64,000 bases of DNA from Berkiella sp964594635 (lineage in GTDB: Bacteria > Pseudomonadota > Gammaproteobacteria > Berkiellales > Berkiellaceae): the NCBI GenBank assembly GCA_964594635.1, contig CAZQMV010000009.1, positions 39,114 to 103,113 on the forward strand, given 5' to 3'. Shown piece by piece: positions 45,132-53,914 of the stretch (position 1 is its first letter; every line of letters begins with the position of its first letter). The translations under genes were made by a program, and so were the position numbers. The notes below the pieces were generated by a model. The model searched no databases. It was not told where the DNA came from and saw only the letters and a program-made list of their open reading frames with translations.

Positions 45132-46085
45132 ATGCCGTTAGATCCTGCACTCAAACGTTTAGTCGCCATGGTTTACCGCACAGGTTTTGGTGAACTTCAC
45201 CAATATACCCCTGAACAAATTATGGAAGTGTTGCGCTTACCTACTTTGAAAATCACGCCCGTCCAATCAAGTGATTTTACGATCCGCGAAGATCTATCTG
45301 TCCGCTGTTATTCACCCGATAATCAATCTGATGCCAGCATTCTCCCCGCAGTGATATTTCTCTCTGCAACAGGCTATATCATTAATCACAGCGCATCCTC
45401 TAATGAGTATTGCAGCTTGCTAGCAAACAAGCTGGGAATGAAAATTATTTATATTTCACATCGACTTGCCCCCTTATGCACTTTCCCAGACTTTTTATAC
45501 GAATGTTTAGATGCCATTAAATGGATCCATCAAAATCCAACAAAACTAGGCATTGATCCCGATAAGATTGCGATTTGGGGTGAAAGCTCTGGCGGCAATA
45601 TTGCTGCTTCATTGACTCATCTCTTAAGAGACGAAGGTTTAGATATCATTCGACACCAAACGCTGGTTTATCCGATGGTTGATTTATCGCATGAGTATCC
45701 CTCTAAGAAGGAATTCGCACACGGTTATCTGCTGGATATTACTTTTATTAATTATCTTGAAGAAATGGTTTTCAGTGCGGGTAAATATCGAAAAGATGGA
45801 TTAGCATCGCCTTTACAGAATCCTAATTTCACCCAGCTACCCCCCGCAACTGTGATCACGGCTGAGTGTGATCCGTTACGAGATGAAGGCGAGCATTATG
45901 CAATAAAATTAAAAAATCATTCTAATAAAGTTAATGCCAAAAGGTTTGATGGCATGATCCATGGTTTTTTACGTTTTTATAATAAGCTACCGCTTGCTAA
46001 TGAGGCTTTTGATTTTGCTTGCAATGAACTCAAATTAGTCTTTGCAAACGCGAATGCGTGTTCTACTTTACGACCCCCAGGCTAA
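45132..46085 (+). CDS. alpha/beta hydrolase of the hormone-sensitive-lipase type with altered oxyanion motif
   Basis: A 317-aa alpha/beta hydrolase. The nucleophile elbow GESSGGN places Ser152 as catalytic residue; the acid is in TAECDPLRDEG and the histidine in DGMIHGFLRF. This is the HSL/esterase family layout, but the HGGG oxyanion motif expected near residue 78 is SATGYI. Activity may therefore be reduced or altered. There is no signal peptide. GGAT precedes the ATG weakly. Last plus-strand gene of the accessory insertion. Confidence 0.8.
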   Translation: MPLDPALKRLVAMVYRTGFGELHQYTPEQIMEVLRLPTLKITPVQSSDFTIREDLSVRCYSPDNQSDASILPAVIFLSATGYIINHSASSNEYCSLLANKLGMKIIYISHRLAPLCTFPDFLYECLDAIKWIHQNPTKLGIDPDKIAIWGESSGGNIAASLTHLLRDEGLDIIRHQTLVYPMVDLSHEYPSKKEFAHGYLLDITFINYLEEMVFSAGKYRKDGLASPLQNPNFTQLPPATVITAECDPLRDEGEHYAIKLKNHSNKVNAKRFDGMIHGFLRFYNKLPLANEAFDFACNELKLVFANANACSTLRPPG

Positions 46086-46165
46086 GCACTTGCAAACGGC
46101 ACAGTCTGCCAGTGCCGCGTTCAAGTTTGCCTTTACGCGGGGAGCTTTACAGAGATAGCTTTTGT

Positions 46166-46933
46166 TTACAAAAACCGTGAATTGCTCAACCACTTATTAT
46201 CAGGGTAATAAGCAAATATCAGAGAACCTTCTTTAATGGTTTGAATAATCGATGCGTTTGCATGACTGATAGCAGGGCACCCCCAGCTACGGCCTAAACG
46301 ACCACCTACATCTTTAACATAACCTGCAGGATGCATCACTATGGCACGACTTGCCGCATTGCCATTAAAACCTTTTTCTAAACCGTGCAATGTTAACGAA
46401 GTACCATGTTTACCTTGATAGGTAGAGCCGGTTAAAAATAATCCTAAACTGGATTTGTGGCTACCGGGTGCATCGGAAAAATGTTTTGCATGATTGTCGC
46501 CAGTACCTGAGCCATGTGCAACATGCACATGATGGATCACCTTACCACGTGACATATCTAACACCCATAAACGGCGTGCTGTAGAAGGTAATGAATAATC
46601 AATCACGGTTAAAAACTGTTTGCGTGGAATGCCCATTGCTTTGGCTTTTTGTTGTGCTTTTAGCGCTAAATTGAGCACCTTAGGATTAATGCCTGAAAAA
46701 TTGCCTTGTGCATTCATTGAAGATGTTTGTGATTTTATTTCGGCTGCAGAAAGAGATTGAACAGGTTTAGCAGAGCTCGTGCCTGATTTAATGCTAACAT
46801 CACTACTTGCATGACTCGATTTCGTTGCGGTTTTTGCCAACAGAGCTGGGCTTGTGATAGATATCGTAATGGCTAACAGCCAGATACCAATATTAGTTAG
46901 AGAGTTTGCTTTCAAACTTTTACCTCTTAACAT
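46166..46933 (-). CDS. murein L,D-transpeptidase catalytic-domain (YkuD-like) family protein
   Basis: A 255-aa exported protein; the N-terminal hydrophobic segment (IGIWLLAITISITSPALLAK) is a signal peptide or anchor. The catalytic region has HVAHGSGTGDNHA, SSLGLFLTG, LHGLEKGFN, AIVMHPAGYV and GRSWGCPAIS, the last holding the expected nucleophilic cysteine. This fits the murein L,D-transpeptidase-like family (YkuD_2). A Ser/Thr-rich linker follows the signal. Start 46933 has AGGAG at good spacing. It is divergent from lolB with about 200 bp between. Confidence 0.82.
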   Translation of the reverse strand: MLRGKSLKANSLTNIGIWLLAITISITSPALLAKTATKSSHASSDVSIKSGTSSAKPVQSLSAAEIKSQTSSMNAQGNFSGINPKVLNLALKAQQKAKAMGIPRKQFLTVIDYSLPSTARRLWVLDMSRGKVIHHVHVAHGSGTGDNHAKHFSDAPGSHKSSLGLFLTGSTYQGKHGTSLTLHGLEKGFNGNAASRAIVMHPAGYVKDVGGRLGRSWGCPAISHANASIIQTIKEGSLIFAYYPDNKWLSNSRFL

Positions 46934-47131
46934 CTTTACTGCTCCTACTACTTAATCAGGCGAGCAACTATAACAGAAATGGCCTGAAATAACATGTTGA
47001 TATTCATGTAATAACGTATAAATGCTGATAAATTCTAGGCAAATCAAAATTTCGCCTTTTATAGGATAATCGTTATATACTCCTATGCAACAAAAAAATC
47101 CGCGTTAAAATGCTGCAAAGGATCATAAAAA

Positions 47132-47749
47132 ATGAAACGATTTAACGTGCTTGCACTTGGCTTACTACTGCTTGGCGGCTGCGCATCTAATCCTGAAAAA
47201 AATCTGAATGTTGTCGCGTCAAATCCACAACTTGAAAAGCGCTGGAAAGCGAATGAGCAAGAATTAGGTGGCGTGAATCACTGGCAAGCGACAGGAAAAT
47301 TATCTGCTACGAATGGTAAAAAAGGCGGCAGTGCTTCTTTTGTGTGGCAGCAACAAGGTGAATTTTATCAGATCAAATTATTCGGACCTTTTGGCGCAAA
47401 AAGTGCGTACATTATTGGTGGACCTAATCACGTAGAACTCAAAGAAGCAGATGGCAACACCTCCACAGCAAGAACACCTGAAGCTTTATTATATAAAGTG
47501 GTTCACTGGCACGTGCCTGTCACCGGTTTAAAATATTGGTTACGCGGTGTACCCGTTCCCAATACCAAACATACCAAACAATTTAATGAACAAGGCTTTT
47601 TAGCCACATTGAAGCAACAAGGCTGGCGAATTGAATATCAAGAATACAGCAGCAGTGCTTTTGCACCGCTACCCAGTAAAGTGGTTTTGTATAACGATAA
47701 TTTGAAAGTGAAAATGATTGTGAATTCTTGGAAAGAACTCTCTGCATGA
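47132..47749 (+). CDS. lolB: outer-membrane lipoprotein receptor LolB
   Basis: A 205-aa lipoprotein with lipobox LGGC (LLLLGGCAS). LolB accepts lipoproteins from LolA and inserts them in the outer membrane. The family features WQATGKLSA, SFVWQQQGEFYQIKLFGPFG and VPVTGLKYWLRG are all visible. It overlaps ispE by 4 nt (ATGA), the classical lolB-ispE arrangement. Ribosome site AAAGGATC. Confidence 0.9.
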   Translation: MKRFNVLALGLLLLGGCASNPEKNLNVVASNPQLEKRWKANEQELGGVNHWQATGKLSATNGKKGGSASFVWQQQGEFYQIKLFGPFGAKSAYIIGGPNHVELKEADGNTSTARTPEALLYKVVHWHVPVTGLKYWLRGVPVPNTKHTKQFNEQGFLATLKQQGWRIEYQEYSSSAFAPLPSKVVLYNDNLKVKMIVNSWKELSA

Positions 47750-48663
47750 GTTTAACGAAACTTTCCTTATGCGCACCAGCTAAGGTAAATCATTTTTTAC
47801 ATATTACAGGACAACGAGCTGATGGTTATCATTTGTTGCAAACCTGTTTTCAATTTTTAGATCACTTTGATGAACTAGAATTTGTGTTACGAAATGATGA
47901 TAAGATCGTCTTGCTGCCAGAGAACATGGCAGGCATTCCGAACGAAACCAATCTTATCTACCGTGTTGCAAAAGCTTTACAACACACTGCATCCATCCAG
48001 CAAGGCGTGACCATCACGGTAAACAAGCATTTACCTATCGGTGCTGGACTTGGCGGTGGTAGCTCCAATGCCGCAACCACGTTACTTGCACTTGATTTAC
48101 TTTGGGAATTAGATTGGCCGTTGGATGACTTAATGAAACTGGGCCTTTCTTTTGGCGCAGACATTCCTGTTTTCATAAAAGGGCACGCAGCCCTAGCTGA
48201 AGGGGTTGGCGAACTGCTTACTCCTATCAAATTGACCGAGAACTGGCTAGTCGTCATTACCCCCCCCTGCCAAGTCATCAGTGCAAAAATGTATGCCGAT
48301 TCTGAATTGACAAGGAACACGCCAGCCTTCAGAATAGAGGCCCTCGCTAAGGGAGAGTTTAAAAACAACTTTAGCGAATTAAGAAATGATTTTGAGCTAC
48401 TCGTGCGTCGTCGTTATCCGGAAGTAGACGATGCAATGAAGTGGTTATCTAACTTCGGCGAACCCCGATTAAGTGGTTCAGGTGCCAGTGTTTTCGCCAG
48501 TTTTGAAACGGAGCAAGCTGCGAAAAAGGTAATTGAGAAATTACCCGCTCATCTGAAAGGCTTTATTGCGAAAGGGGTAAATGAATCGCCTGCTGTAAAG
48601 GCAGTAAATAAAGTAAGATATACTCACAGCAGTGAATGCGAAGAGTATGCTCATAGCAGTTGA
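47746..48663 (+). CDS. ispE: 4-diphosphocytidyl-2-C-methyl-D-erythritol kinase
   Basis: GHMP-family kinase of the MEP isoprenoid pathway. The start at 47746 (MSLTKLSLCAPAKVNHFLH) overlaps the lolB stop. The ATP-binding motif PIGAGLGGGSSNAA and C-terminal LSGSGASVFASF are intact. The protein is 305 aa, some 15 to 20 longer than usual. The extra tail (YTHSSECEEYAHSS) is encoded by repetitive sequence of the element that lies between ispE and tRNA-Gln, suggesting that insertion of this element replaced the native stop. Confidence 0.93.
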   Translation: MSLTKLSLCAPAKVNHFLHITGQRADGYHLLQTCFQFLDHFDELEFVLRNDDKIVLLPENMAGIPNETNLIYRVAKALQHTASIQQGVTITVNKHLPIGAGLGGGSSNAATTLLALDLLWELDWPLDDLMKLGLSFGADIPVFIKGHAALAEGVGELLTPIKLTENWLVVITPPCQVISAKMYADSELTRNTPAFRIEALAKGEFKNNFSELRNDFELLVRRRYPEVDDAMKWLSNFGEPRLSGSGASVFASFETEQAAKKVIEKLPAHLKGFIAKGVNESPAVKAVNKVRYTHSSECEEYAHSS

Positions 48664-48779
48664 TTTTCAGGCTAGGCGCCAAGCCCTCGAACAAGCAGGA
48701 GTGTACTCTGGTACATGACTGTTTTGAGATGGGCGAAGGCAACACCGCCTAAAATTCAAATGCGAAGAGCAAGCATAAT
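48620..48779 (+). repeat. intergenic repeat-like element between ispE and tRNA-Gln
   Basis: Two direct copies of AATGCGAAGAG (48635-48645 and 48759-48769) bracket about 110 bp that contain an imperfect palindrome centred on GTGTACTCTGGTACATGAC. The left end encodes the odd C-terminal tail of IspE. It looks like a small dispersed element; only this copy is in the window. Confidence 0.4.
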
Positions 48780-48854
48780 TGGGGTGTCGCCAAGCGGTAA
48801 GGCACAGGGTTTTGATCCCTGCATACCTAGGTTCGAATCCTAGCACCCCAGCCA
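48780..48854 (+). tRNA. tRNA-Gln (anticodon TTG)
   Basis: A 75-nt cloverleaf. The acceptor arm TGGGGTG pairs with CACCCCA, the anticodon stem CAGGG/CCCTG encloses loop TTTTGAT (anticodon TTG), the T-arm contains GGTTCGAATCC, and discriminator G is followed by encoded CCA. tRNA-Gln between ispE and prs is the conserved gammaproteobacterial position. Confidence 0.95.
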
Positions 48855-48889
48855 ATTTATCCAAACTTATGACATAATAGGGTTCCACC

Positions 48890-49843
48890 GTGACCGACAT
48901 GATGATTTTTAGTGGAAATGCCAACCCACGGCTTGCCACCAGCGTTTCAGAACATCTTAACGTCGCTCTCGGGAAAGCCACCATTGGCCGATTTAGCGAT
49001 GGTGAAATCATGGTTGATATCCATGACAACGTCCGTGGTAAAGACGTTTTCATTGTTCAATCGACCTCAGCTCCTACCAACGACAACCTCATGGAATTAT
49101 TACTCCTAACCGATGCTCTACGACGTGCCAGTGCGCTTCGTATCACCGCGGTTGTTCCTTATTTTGGCTATGCACGCCAAGATCGCCGTGTACGCTCATC
49201 ACGCGTGCCAATTTCAGCTAAAGTGGTTGCTGATATGATGGCAGCAGTGGGTATCGATAGATTATTAACCGTTGATCTCCATGCCGATCAGATCCAAGGC
49301 TTCTTTAATATGCCGGTGGATAACGTTTATGGTTCTTCTATCATGATTACCGATATTTTAACCAAATCCTACGCCAATCCCGTTGTGGTTTCTCCCGATG
49401 TGGGTGGTGTAGTTCGTGCACGCGCAATCGCTAAACGAATTGGTGATGCACAATTGGCAATTATTGATAAACGCCGTCCGCAGCCCAATGAAGCTCGCGT
49501 TATGAATATTATTGGTGATGTATCCAATCACACCTGTATTTTAGTGGATGATATCGTGGATACCGCTGGCACTTTATGTATGGCAGCTGAAGCTTTGAAA
49601 GAGCAAGGCGCAACCAAAGTCGTTGCTTATTGCACTCACCCTGTTTTATCGGGTAATGCCATTAAGAATCTCGAAAATTCTACTATTGATGAACTGGTCG
49701 TTACTGACACAATTAGGCTTAACCAAGCCGCTGCAGCTTGCCCCAAAATTCGTCAGCTCAGCATTGACGCGATGCTTTCAGAAGCGATCCGTCGTGTTAG
49801 CAACGAAGAATCTGTTAGCTCAATGTTTCAGTTATTTAACTAA
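48890..49843 (+). CDS. prs: ribose-phosphate pyrophosphokinase (PRPP synthase)
   Basis: A 317-aa PRPP synthase making PRPP from ribose 5-phosphate and ATP. The GTG start at 48890 gives MTDMMIFSGNANPRLA, aligning with the E. coli N-terminus MPDMKLFAGNATPELA; the ATG at 48899 would lose three residues. The ATP-binding YFGYARQDRR flexible loop and the PRPP loop VDDIVDTAGT are intact. Confidence 0.97.
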   Translation: MTDMMIFSGNANPRLATSVSEHLNVALGKATIGRFSDGEIMVDIHDNVRGKDVFIVQSTSAPTNDNLMELLLLTDALRRASALRITAVVPYFGYARQDRRVRSSRVPISAKVVADMMAAVGIDRLLTVDLHADQIQGFFNMPVDNVYGSSIMITDILTKSYANPVVVSPDVGGVVRARAIAKRIGDAQLAIIDKRRPQPNEARVMNIIGDVSNHTCILVDDIVDTAGTLCMAAEALKEQGATKVVAYCTHPVLSGNAIKNLENSTIDELVVTDTIRLNQAAAACPKIRQLSIDAMLSEAIRRVSNEESVSSMFQLFN

Positions 49844-49975
49844 TAATAAGTTCACTAACCACGACTTGATCTCACCCCAAACTATTTTGGTGCGCGAAAA
49901 TGGTATATACTCGCGCACTTAATCAGCTTTATTGGTCGCGATAAGGCTATTTTTACTTTTAACGGAGTCTTTAAC

Positions 49976-50641
49976 ATGGCAAAATTTTCTTTTGAAATCG
50001 AATATCAGCCACGTGAAGCGCATGGGAAAGGTGCGAGCCGCCGTCTGCGTCAACACGAAAATCTCGTCTTAGGTGTCGTATATGGTGGCGACGAAAAACC
50101 TGAATCTATTGCACTGAATCATTTTCATGTCAGTAAAGCTCTAGAGAATGAAGCCGTCTACTCGCATATTTTAACACTGACGAGCAAAGGCAAAAAACAA
50201 AAAGTCGTTTTAAAAGACATGCAACGCCATCCCTACAAAGCGCGCGTTCTGCACATGGATTTTTTACGCATTAGCGAAAACAAACCTATTACCATGCACG
50301 TGCCATTACACTTTTTGGGCCAAGACGAAGCGCCTGGTGCTGAACAGGGCGGTACCTTCACTCACCACATGGTGGAATTAGAAGTGAAATGCTTACCACG
50401 CAACTTGCCTGAATTCATCGAAATTGACGTTTCAAAAGCACAATTAAACGATATCGTGCATTTGTCACAAATTAACATGCCAGAAGGCGTTGAATTAACC
50501 AGCGTCGTTCACGGCCATGAAGATGATTTACCGGTTGTGAGCCTTGCTAAGCCAAAACGAGCCGTTGAAGAAGAAGCAGCGACTGATGAAGCAGAAGCAG
50601 CAGTTCCTACTGAAGCGAAAGGCAAAGAAAAAGACGCTTAA
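49976..50641 (+). CDS. rplY: 50S ribosomal protein bL25, long CTC form
   Basis: A 221-aa bL25/Ctc protein. The N-terminal L25 domain (PREAHGKGASRRLRQ, YKARVLHMDFLRI) binds 5S rRNA, and the C-terminal TL5-type beta domain (VELEVKCLPRNLPEFIEIDV) is followed by an acidic, Ala-rich tail. It follows prs after 132 bp, with AACGGAG as ribosome site, and precedes pth in the standard order. Confidence 0.95.
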   Translation: MAKFSFEIEYQPREAHGKGASRRLRQHENLVLGVVYGGDEKPESIALNHFHVSKALENEAVYSHILTLTSKGKKQKVVLKDMQRHPYKARVLHMDFLRISENKPITMHVPLHFLGQDEAPGAEQGGTFTHHMVELEVKCLPRNLPEFIEIDVSKAQLNDIVHLSQINMPEGVELTSVVHGHEDDLPVVSLAKPKRAVEEEAATDEAEAAVPTEAKGKEKDA

Positions 50642-50664
50642 TTCTCAACAGAGAGTGGCTTGAC

Positions 50665-51267
50665 ATGTCAGGAAGCAATAACACCTCTGCGGGTATCCAA
50701 CTCATTGTTGGGTTGGGTAACCCAGGCCCGCAATATGCCAATACTCGTCATAACGTCGGGTTTTGGTTAGCGGAACGCTTCCTCGAACAAGCCAGAGCCA
50801 CTGTGTTACCCGAAAGTAAATTCAAAGGTCATGTCGGCCTCATTCAAACAGGCAATCTTAACTGTCGCGTCCTTCTACCTATGACTTACATGAACCGAAG
50901 TGGCGAAGCGGTTCTTGCCATGGCCAATTTTTACAAAATCTTACCCAACCAAATATTAGTGGTGCATGACGAATTAGATCTTCCCGTTGGCAGTGCACGC
51001 TTAAAATTTGATGGTGGACATGGTGGTCATAATGGCTTGCGTGATATTGATGCTCGCTTGAATACCAAAGGATTTTATCGATTACGATTAGGCATTGGAC
51101 ATCCAGGAAATAGAGATGATGTCTCAGATTATGTGCTTCATCGCCCCTCTAAAAGTGATGAACAAAGTATTTTAACCGCTATCGATCACGCTTTGAGCGT
51201 ATTACCCGATGTGTTAAGTGGCAATATTGATAAAGCCATGAATGTGTTACACACCGTCGCAAAATAA
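50665..51267 (+). CDS. pth: peptidyl-tRNA hydrolase
   Basis: A 200-aa Pth that releases peptides from prematurely dropped peptidyl-tRNA. The catalytic histidine H29 lies in GPQYANTRHNVGFW; MTYMNRSGEAV and HDELDLPVGSARLK are conserved. Start ATG 50665; the first ten residues are a variable extension. Between rplY and ychF as usual. Confidence 0.95.
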   Translation: MSGSNNTSAGIQLIVGLGNPGPQYANTRHNVGFWLAERFLEQARATVLPESKFKGHVGLIQTGNLNCRVLLPMTYMNRSGEAVLAMANFYKILPNQILVVHDELDLPVGSARLKFDGGHGGHNGLRDIDARLNTKGFYRLRLGIGHPGNRDDVSDYVLHRPSKSDEQSILTAIDHALSVLPDVLSGNIDKAMNVLHTVAK

Positions 51268-51288
51268 TTTTCTAATAATGAGGTCCTT

Positions 51289-52380
51289 ATGGGATTTAAA
51301 TGTGGCATCGTCGGACTGCCTAATGTCGGCAAATCTACTCTCTTTAATGCGTTAACCAAAGCCGGAATTGCAGCCGCCAACTATCCCTTTTGCACCATTG
51401 AACCCAATGTGGGTGTGGTACCCGTTCCCGATCTGCGCTTAGAAGAGCTCGCTAAAATTGTTAACCCGAAAAGAACGATAGCAACAACCATGGAATTTGT
51501 TGATATTGCAGGTCTTGTCAAAGGCGCTTCTAAAGGCGAAGGATTGGGTAATAAATTTTTACAAAATATTCGTGAAACTGATGCCATCGCTCATGTCGTT
51601 CGCTGCTTTGATAATGATGACGTGACGCACGTTGCCGGCAAGATATCGCCTAAAGATGATATTGAAGTCATCAATACAGAGCTTATATTGAGTGATATTG
51701 ATGGACTGGACAAAGCGCTGCTTCGCCTACAAAAAGTCGCTCGCGCAGGTGATAAGACTGCCAAAGTGCAAGTTGAAATCTTAGAAGGTATGATTGCACA
51801 CCTGAACAAAGGCTTACCTGCTCGCACCTTCAAAGTCGATGACGAGAACACTCCCTTTGTTCAAAGTTTACATCTCATCACGATTAAACCAACCATGTTC
51901 ATCGCTAACGTCGATGATCACGGATTCGAAAATAATCCCTATTTAGACATGGTTAAAGAAATTGCCGAATTAGAAGGTGGCTCTGTGGTAGCGGTTTGTT
52001 GCGCCATGGAGGCAGAAATTGCTGACTTAGACGACAATGAGAAAATTGAATTCTTAGCCGAAATGGGGCTCAAAGAGCCTGGCCTTAATCGTGTGATACG
52101 CTCAGGTCATGATCTATTACACCTACAAACCTATTTTACGGCTGGTGTTCAAGAAGTTCGCGCTTGGACGATTCCTGTGGGAGCAACTGCACCGCAATCT
52201 GCCGGTAAAATTCATACCGACTTTGAAAAAGGCTTTATACGCGCTGAAGTGATTAGCTATGAGGACTTTATCCAATATAAAGGCGAACAAGGTGCCAAAG
52301 ATGCGGGTAAATGGCGCTTAGAAGGTAAGGAATACATCGTTAAAGACGGCGATGTGATGCATTTTAGGTTTAACGTTTAG
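51289..52380 (+). CDS. ychF: redox-regulated ATPase YchF (OBG family)
   Basis: A 363-aa P-loop protein that prefers ATP over GTP and binds ribosomes. G1 is GLPNVGKST, G3 region is FVDIAGLVKGASKGEGLGN, and the C-terminal TGS-like domain has AGKIHTDFEKGFIRAEVI and KDGDVMHFRFNV. Full length, 21 nt after pth with AATGAGGT as ribosome site. Confidence 0.97.
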   Translation: MGFKCGIVGLPNVGKSTLFNALTKAGIAAANYPFCTIEPNVGVVPVPDLRLEELAKIVNPKRTIATTMEFVDIAGLVKGASKGEGLGNKFLQNIRETDAIAHVVRCFDNDDVTHVAGKISPKDDIEVINTELILSDIDGLDKALLRLQKVARAGDKTAKVQVEILEGMIAHLNKGLPARTFKVDDENTPFVQSLHLITIKPTMFIANVDDHGFENNPYLDMVKEIAELEGGSVVAVCCAMEAEIADLDDNEKIEFLAEMGLKEPGLNRVIRSGHDLLHLQTYFTAGVQEVRAWTIPVGATAPQSAGKIHTDFEKGFIRAEVISYEDFIQYKGEQGAKDAGKWRLEGKEYIVKDGDVMHFRFNV

Positions 52381-52404
52381 CAACCTTCCTTTACCTTCCC
52401 CCTC

Positions 52405-52560
52405 CCTAACCCTCCCCCGCAAGAAGCGGGAGAGGGGATCAGATCCAATGGTACTCTTCCCTTCTCCCGCTTGCGGTAGAGGGAAATTGTTCGCGCAAGC
52501 GCTCACAATAGTTGCACTTCCCCTCATTCTCCCCCTTCTTCGCTAGCGTTGCTAGCTTCG
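52405..52560. repeat. GC-rich hairpins downstream of ychF
   Basis: Two stem-loops: CCCTCCCCCGC/GCGGGAGAGGG at about 52410-52437, and TTCCCTTCTCCCGC/GCGGTAGAGGGAA at about 52457-52485. A third small palindrome GCTAGCGTTGCTAGC lies near 52542. The first could terminate the prs-ychF transcripts. The remaining sequence up to 52663 shows nothing further. Confidence 0.55.
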
Positions 52561-52663
52561 CCGGGCAAGCTGATAAAACCAACAAATTTATCGATAAACG
52601 GTTGCTAAGTGCCCATTTCAAAGGTAAGATGCCTAACTCTTTAGTTAGTTATTGAGCTTTAAT

Positions 52664-53914
52664 ATGCCGTACCAACAACATCATACGTATTCATATCATT
52701 ATATCGATGTGTCACAAAACACTATCCACCATAAATTGTCATCTTACTTATCCCAGATGTCACGGATAGAGGGCAATACACGCACCAGCTATATCAATAA
52801 AGGTGGTGATTGCAATGGATGGTCATTGTTGTTTGCTTATTACGCGAGTACTAACAAATCAGCTGAATTTAAAGATCTGCTCAATTATTTGTCCACCTGG
52901 AACGGTAGAATATCCTCTCTTCGTTATGGTGAGCTGCCTGAAAACCTGAAAGGCAAATACCAAAGCGGTATACAAGTATTTGAGCAAACCATTAACGATC
53001 TCTCATGGTTTTCACAAGTCAAAACGACACATGTTGGCAATTACCAGATCTCGCAAAATGATCGAATCAAACAATTCAATATGGTGACAGACAACAAATA
53101 TGAAATGCATAAAGTCTTTGATTTTCTAAGACATGAACAAACGAATATTACATCACAAGAATTACCCGATATGCTACGCATTGCTCATCAATGGAAAGAT
53201 GCTTGGTTAGATTTAGGTGTCTATTCTTCAATTGGCGGCCATGCATTAAGTGTCTATTTAAATCAAGATGGCTCATATACTTATTATGATTGCAATGAAA
53301 CAAATGGCGCATTTACCAGCTTTCTGCCCGGAGAAATCAGTGCCAAAATCATGAGATCCATTGGCTGGGACACCACTTTGAATGATTTTTCACTATATCA
53401 ACTACAGGTTAAAGAAGAAGTAACCGCGTCTAAGCCCATCGCTTTTGAACCATTGTATGTTTCATACAAAACAGCCTCTAAGTTCGTTGATATGGCGATT
53501 AAAAGTCATGACTTAGATCCGATCCACACTTTATTGTCTAATGACAGTCTCCTCACCACTCGGCTAATGAATAAATATGCTGAAAAACTCGTTGATACAG
53601 CACTGAATGAAAATCACCGTGAATTAACCAAGTTGATCTTAGAAAAACACTACAATATCAAACAAACCGATGTTCAAGCATCTACAACAGAATCAACCGG
53701 TTCGGTTCTAAAAATAAGTGATTTTCTAAGCTGGGATGTTGAGCTGACTCAAGGGAGTGCTAAATCATCTGTACTCACATTAGAAGATTGCTTTGATTGT
53801 AACCTCAGCAAAACGGTTAACGTTGATGAAAATGAACCGACTTATGCGCCTTCAATCACCAGCTTGCAACCTGACAATGCAATTCACTTGATTACCAATG
53901 CCGACATATTCTAG
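52664..53914 (+). CDS. candidate C58 (YopT/AvrPphB-like) cysteine protease
   Basis: A 416-aa protein from ATG 52664 (a TTG at 52652 is the alternative). A Cys-His-Asp triad is visible in the order and context of peptidase family C58: C50 in KGGDCNGWSLLFAYY, H193 in GGHALSVYL and D209 in YYDCNETNGAF. The 16-residue His-Asp spacing equals that of YopT (His258, Asp274), and 'D-x-N-x-x-x-G-x-F' resembles the family's 'DPN.G.F'. YopT cleaves prenylated Rho GTPases in host cells. The C-terminal 200 residues are helical, possibly a repeat region. There is no signal peptide. Its 3' end overlaps the convergent response-regulator gene by 63 nt. Confidence 0.6.
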   Translation: MPYQQHHTYSYHYIDVSQNTIHHKLSSYLSQMSRIEGNTRTSYINKGGDCNGWSLLFAYYASTNKSAEFKDLLNYLSTWNGRISSLRYGELPENLKGKYQSGIQVFEQTINDLSWFSQVKTTHVGNYQISQNDRIKQFNMVTDNKYEMHKVFDFLRHEQTNITSQELPDMLRIAHQWKDAWLDLGVYSSIGGHALSVYLNQDGSYTYYDCNETNGAFTSFLPGEISAKIMRSIGWDTTLNDFSLYQLQVKEEVTASKPIAFEPLYVSYKTASKFVDMAIKSHDLDPIHTLLSNDSLLTTRLMNKYAEKLVDTALNENHRELTKLILEKHYNIKQTDVQASTTESTGSVLKISDFLSWDVELTQGSAKSSVLTLEDCFDCNLSKTVNVDENEPTYAPSITSLQPDNAIHLITNADIF

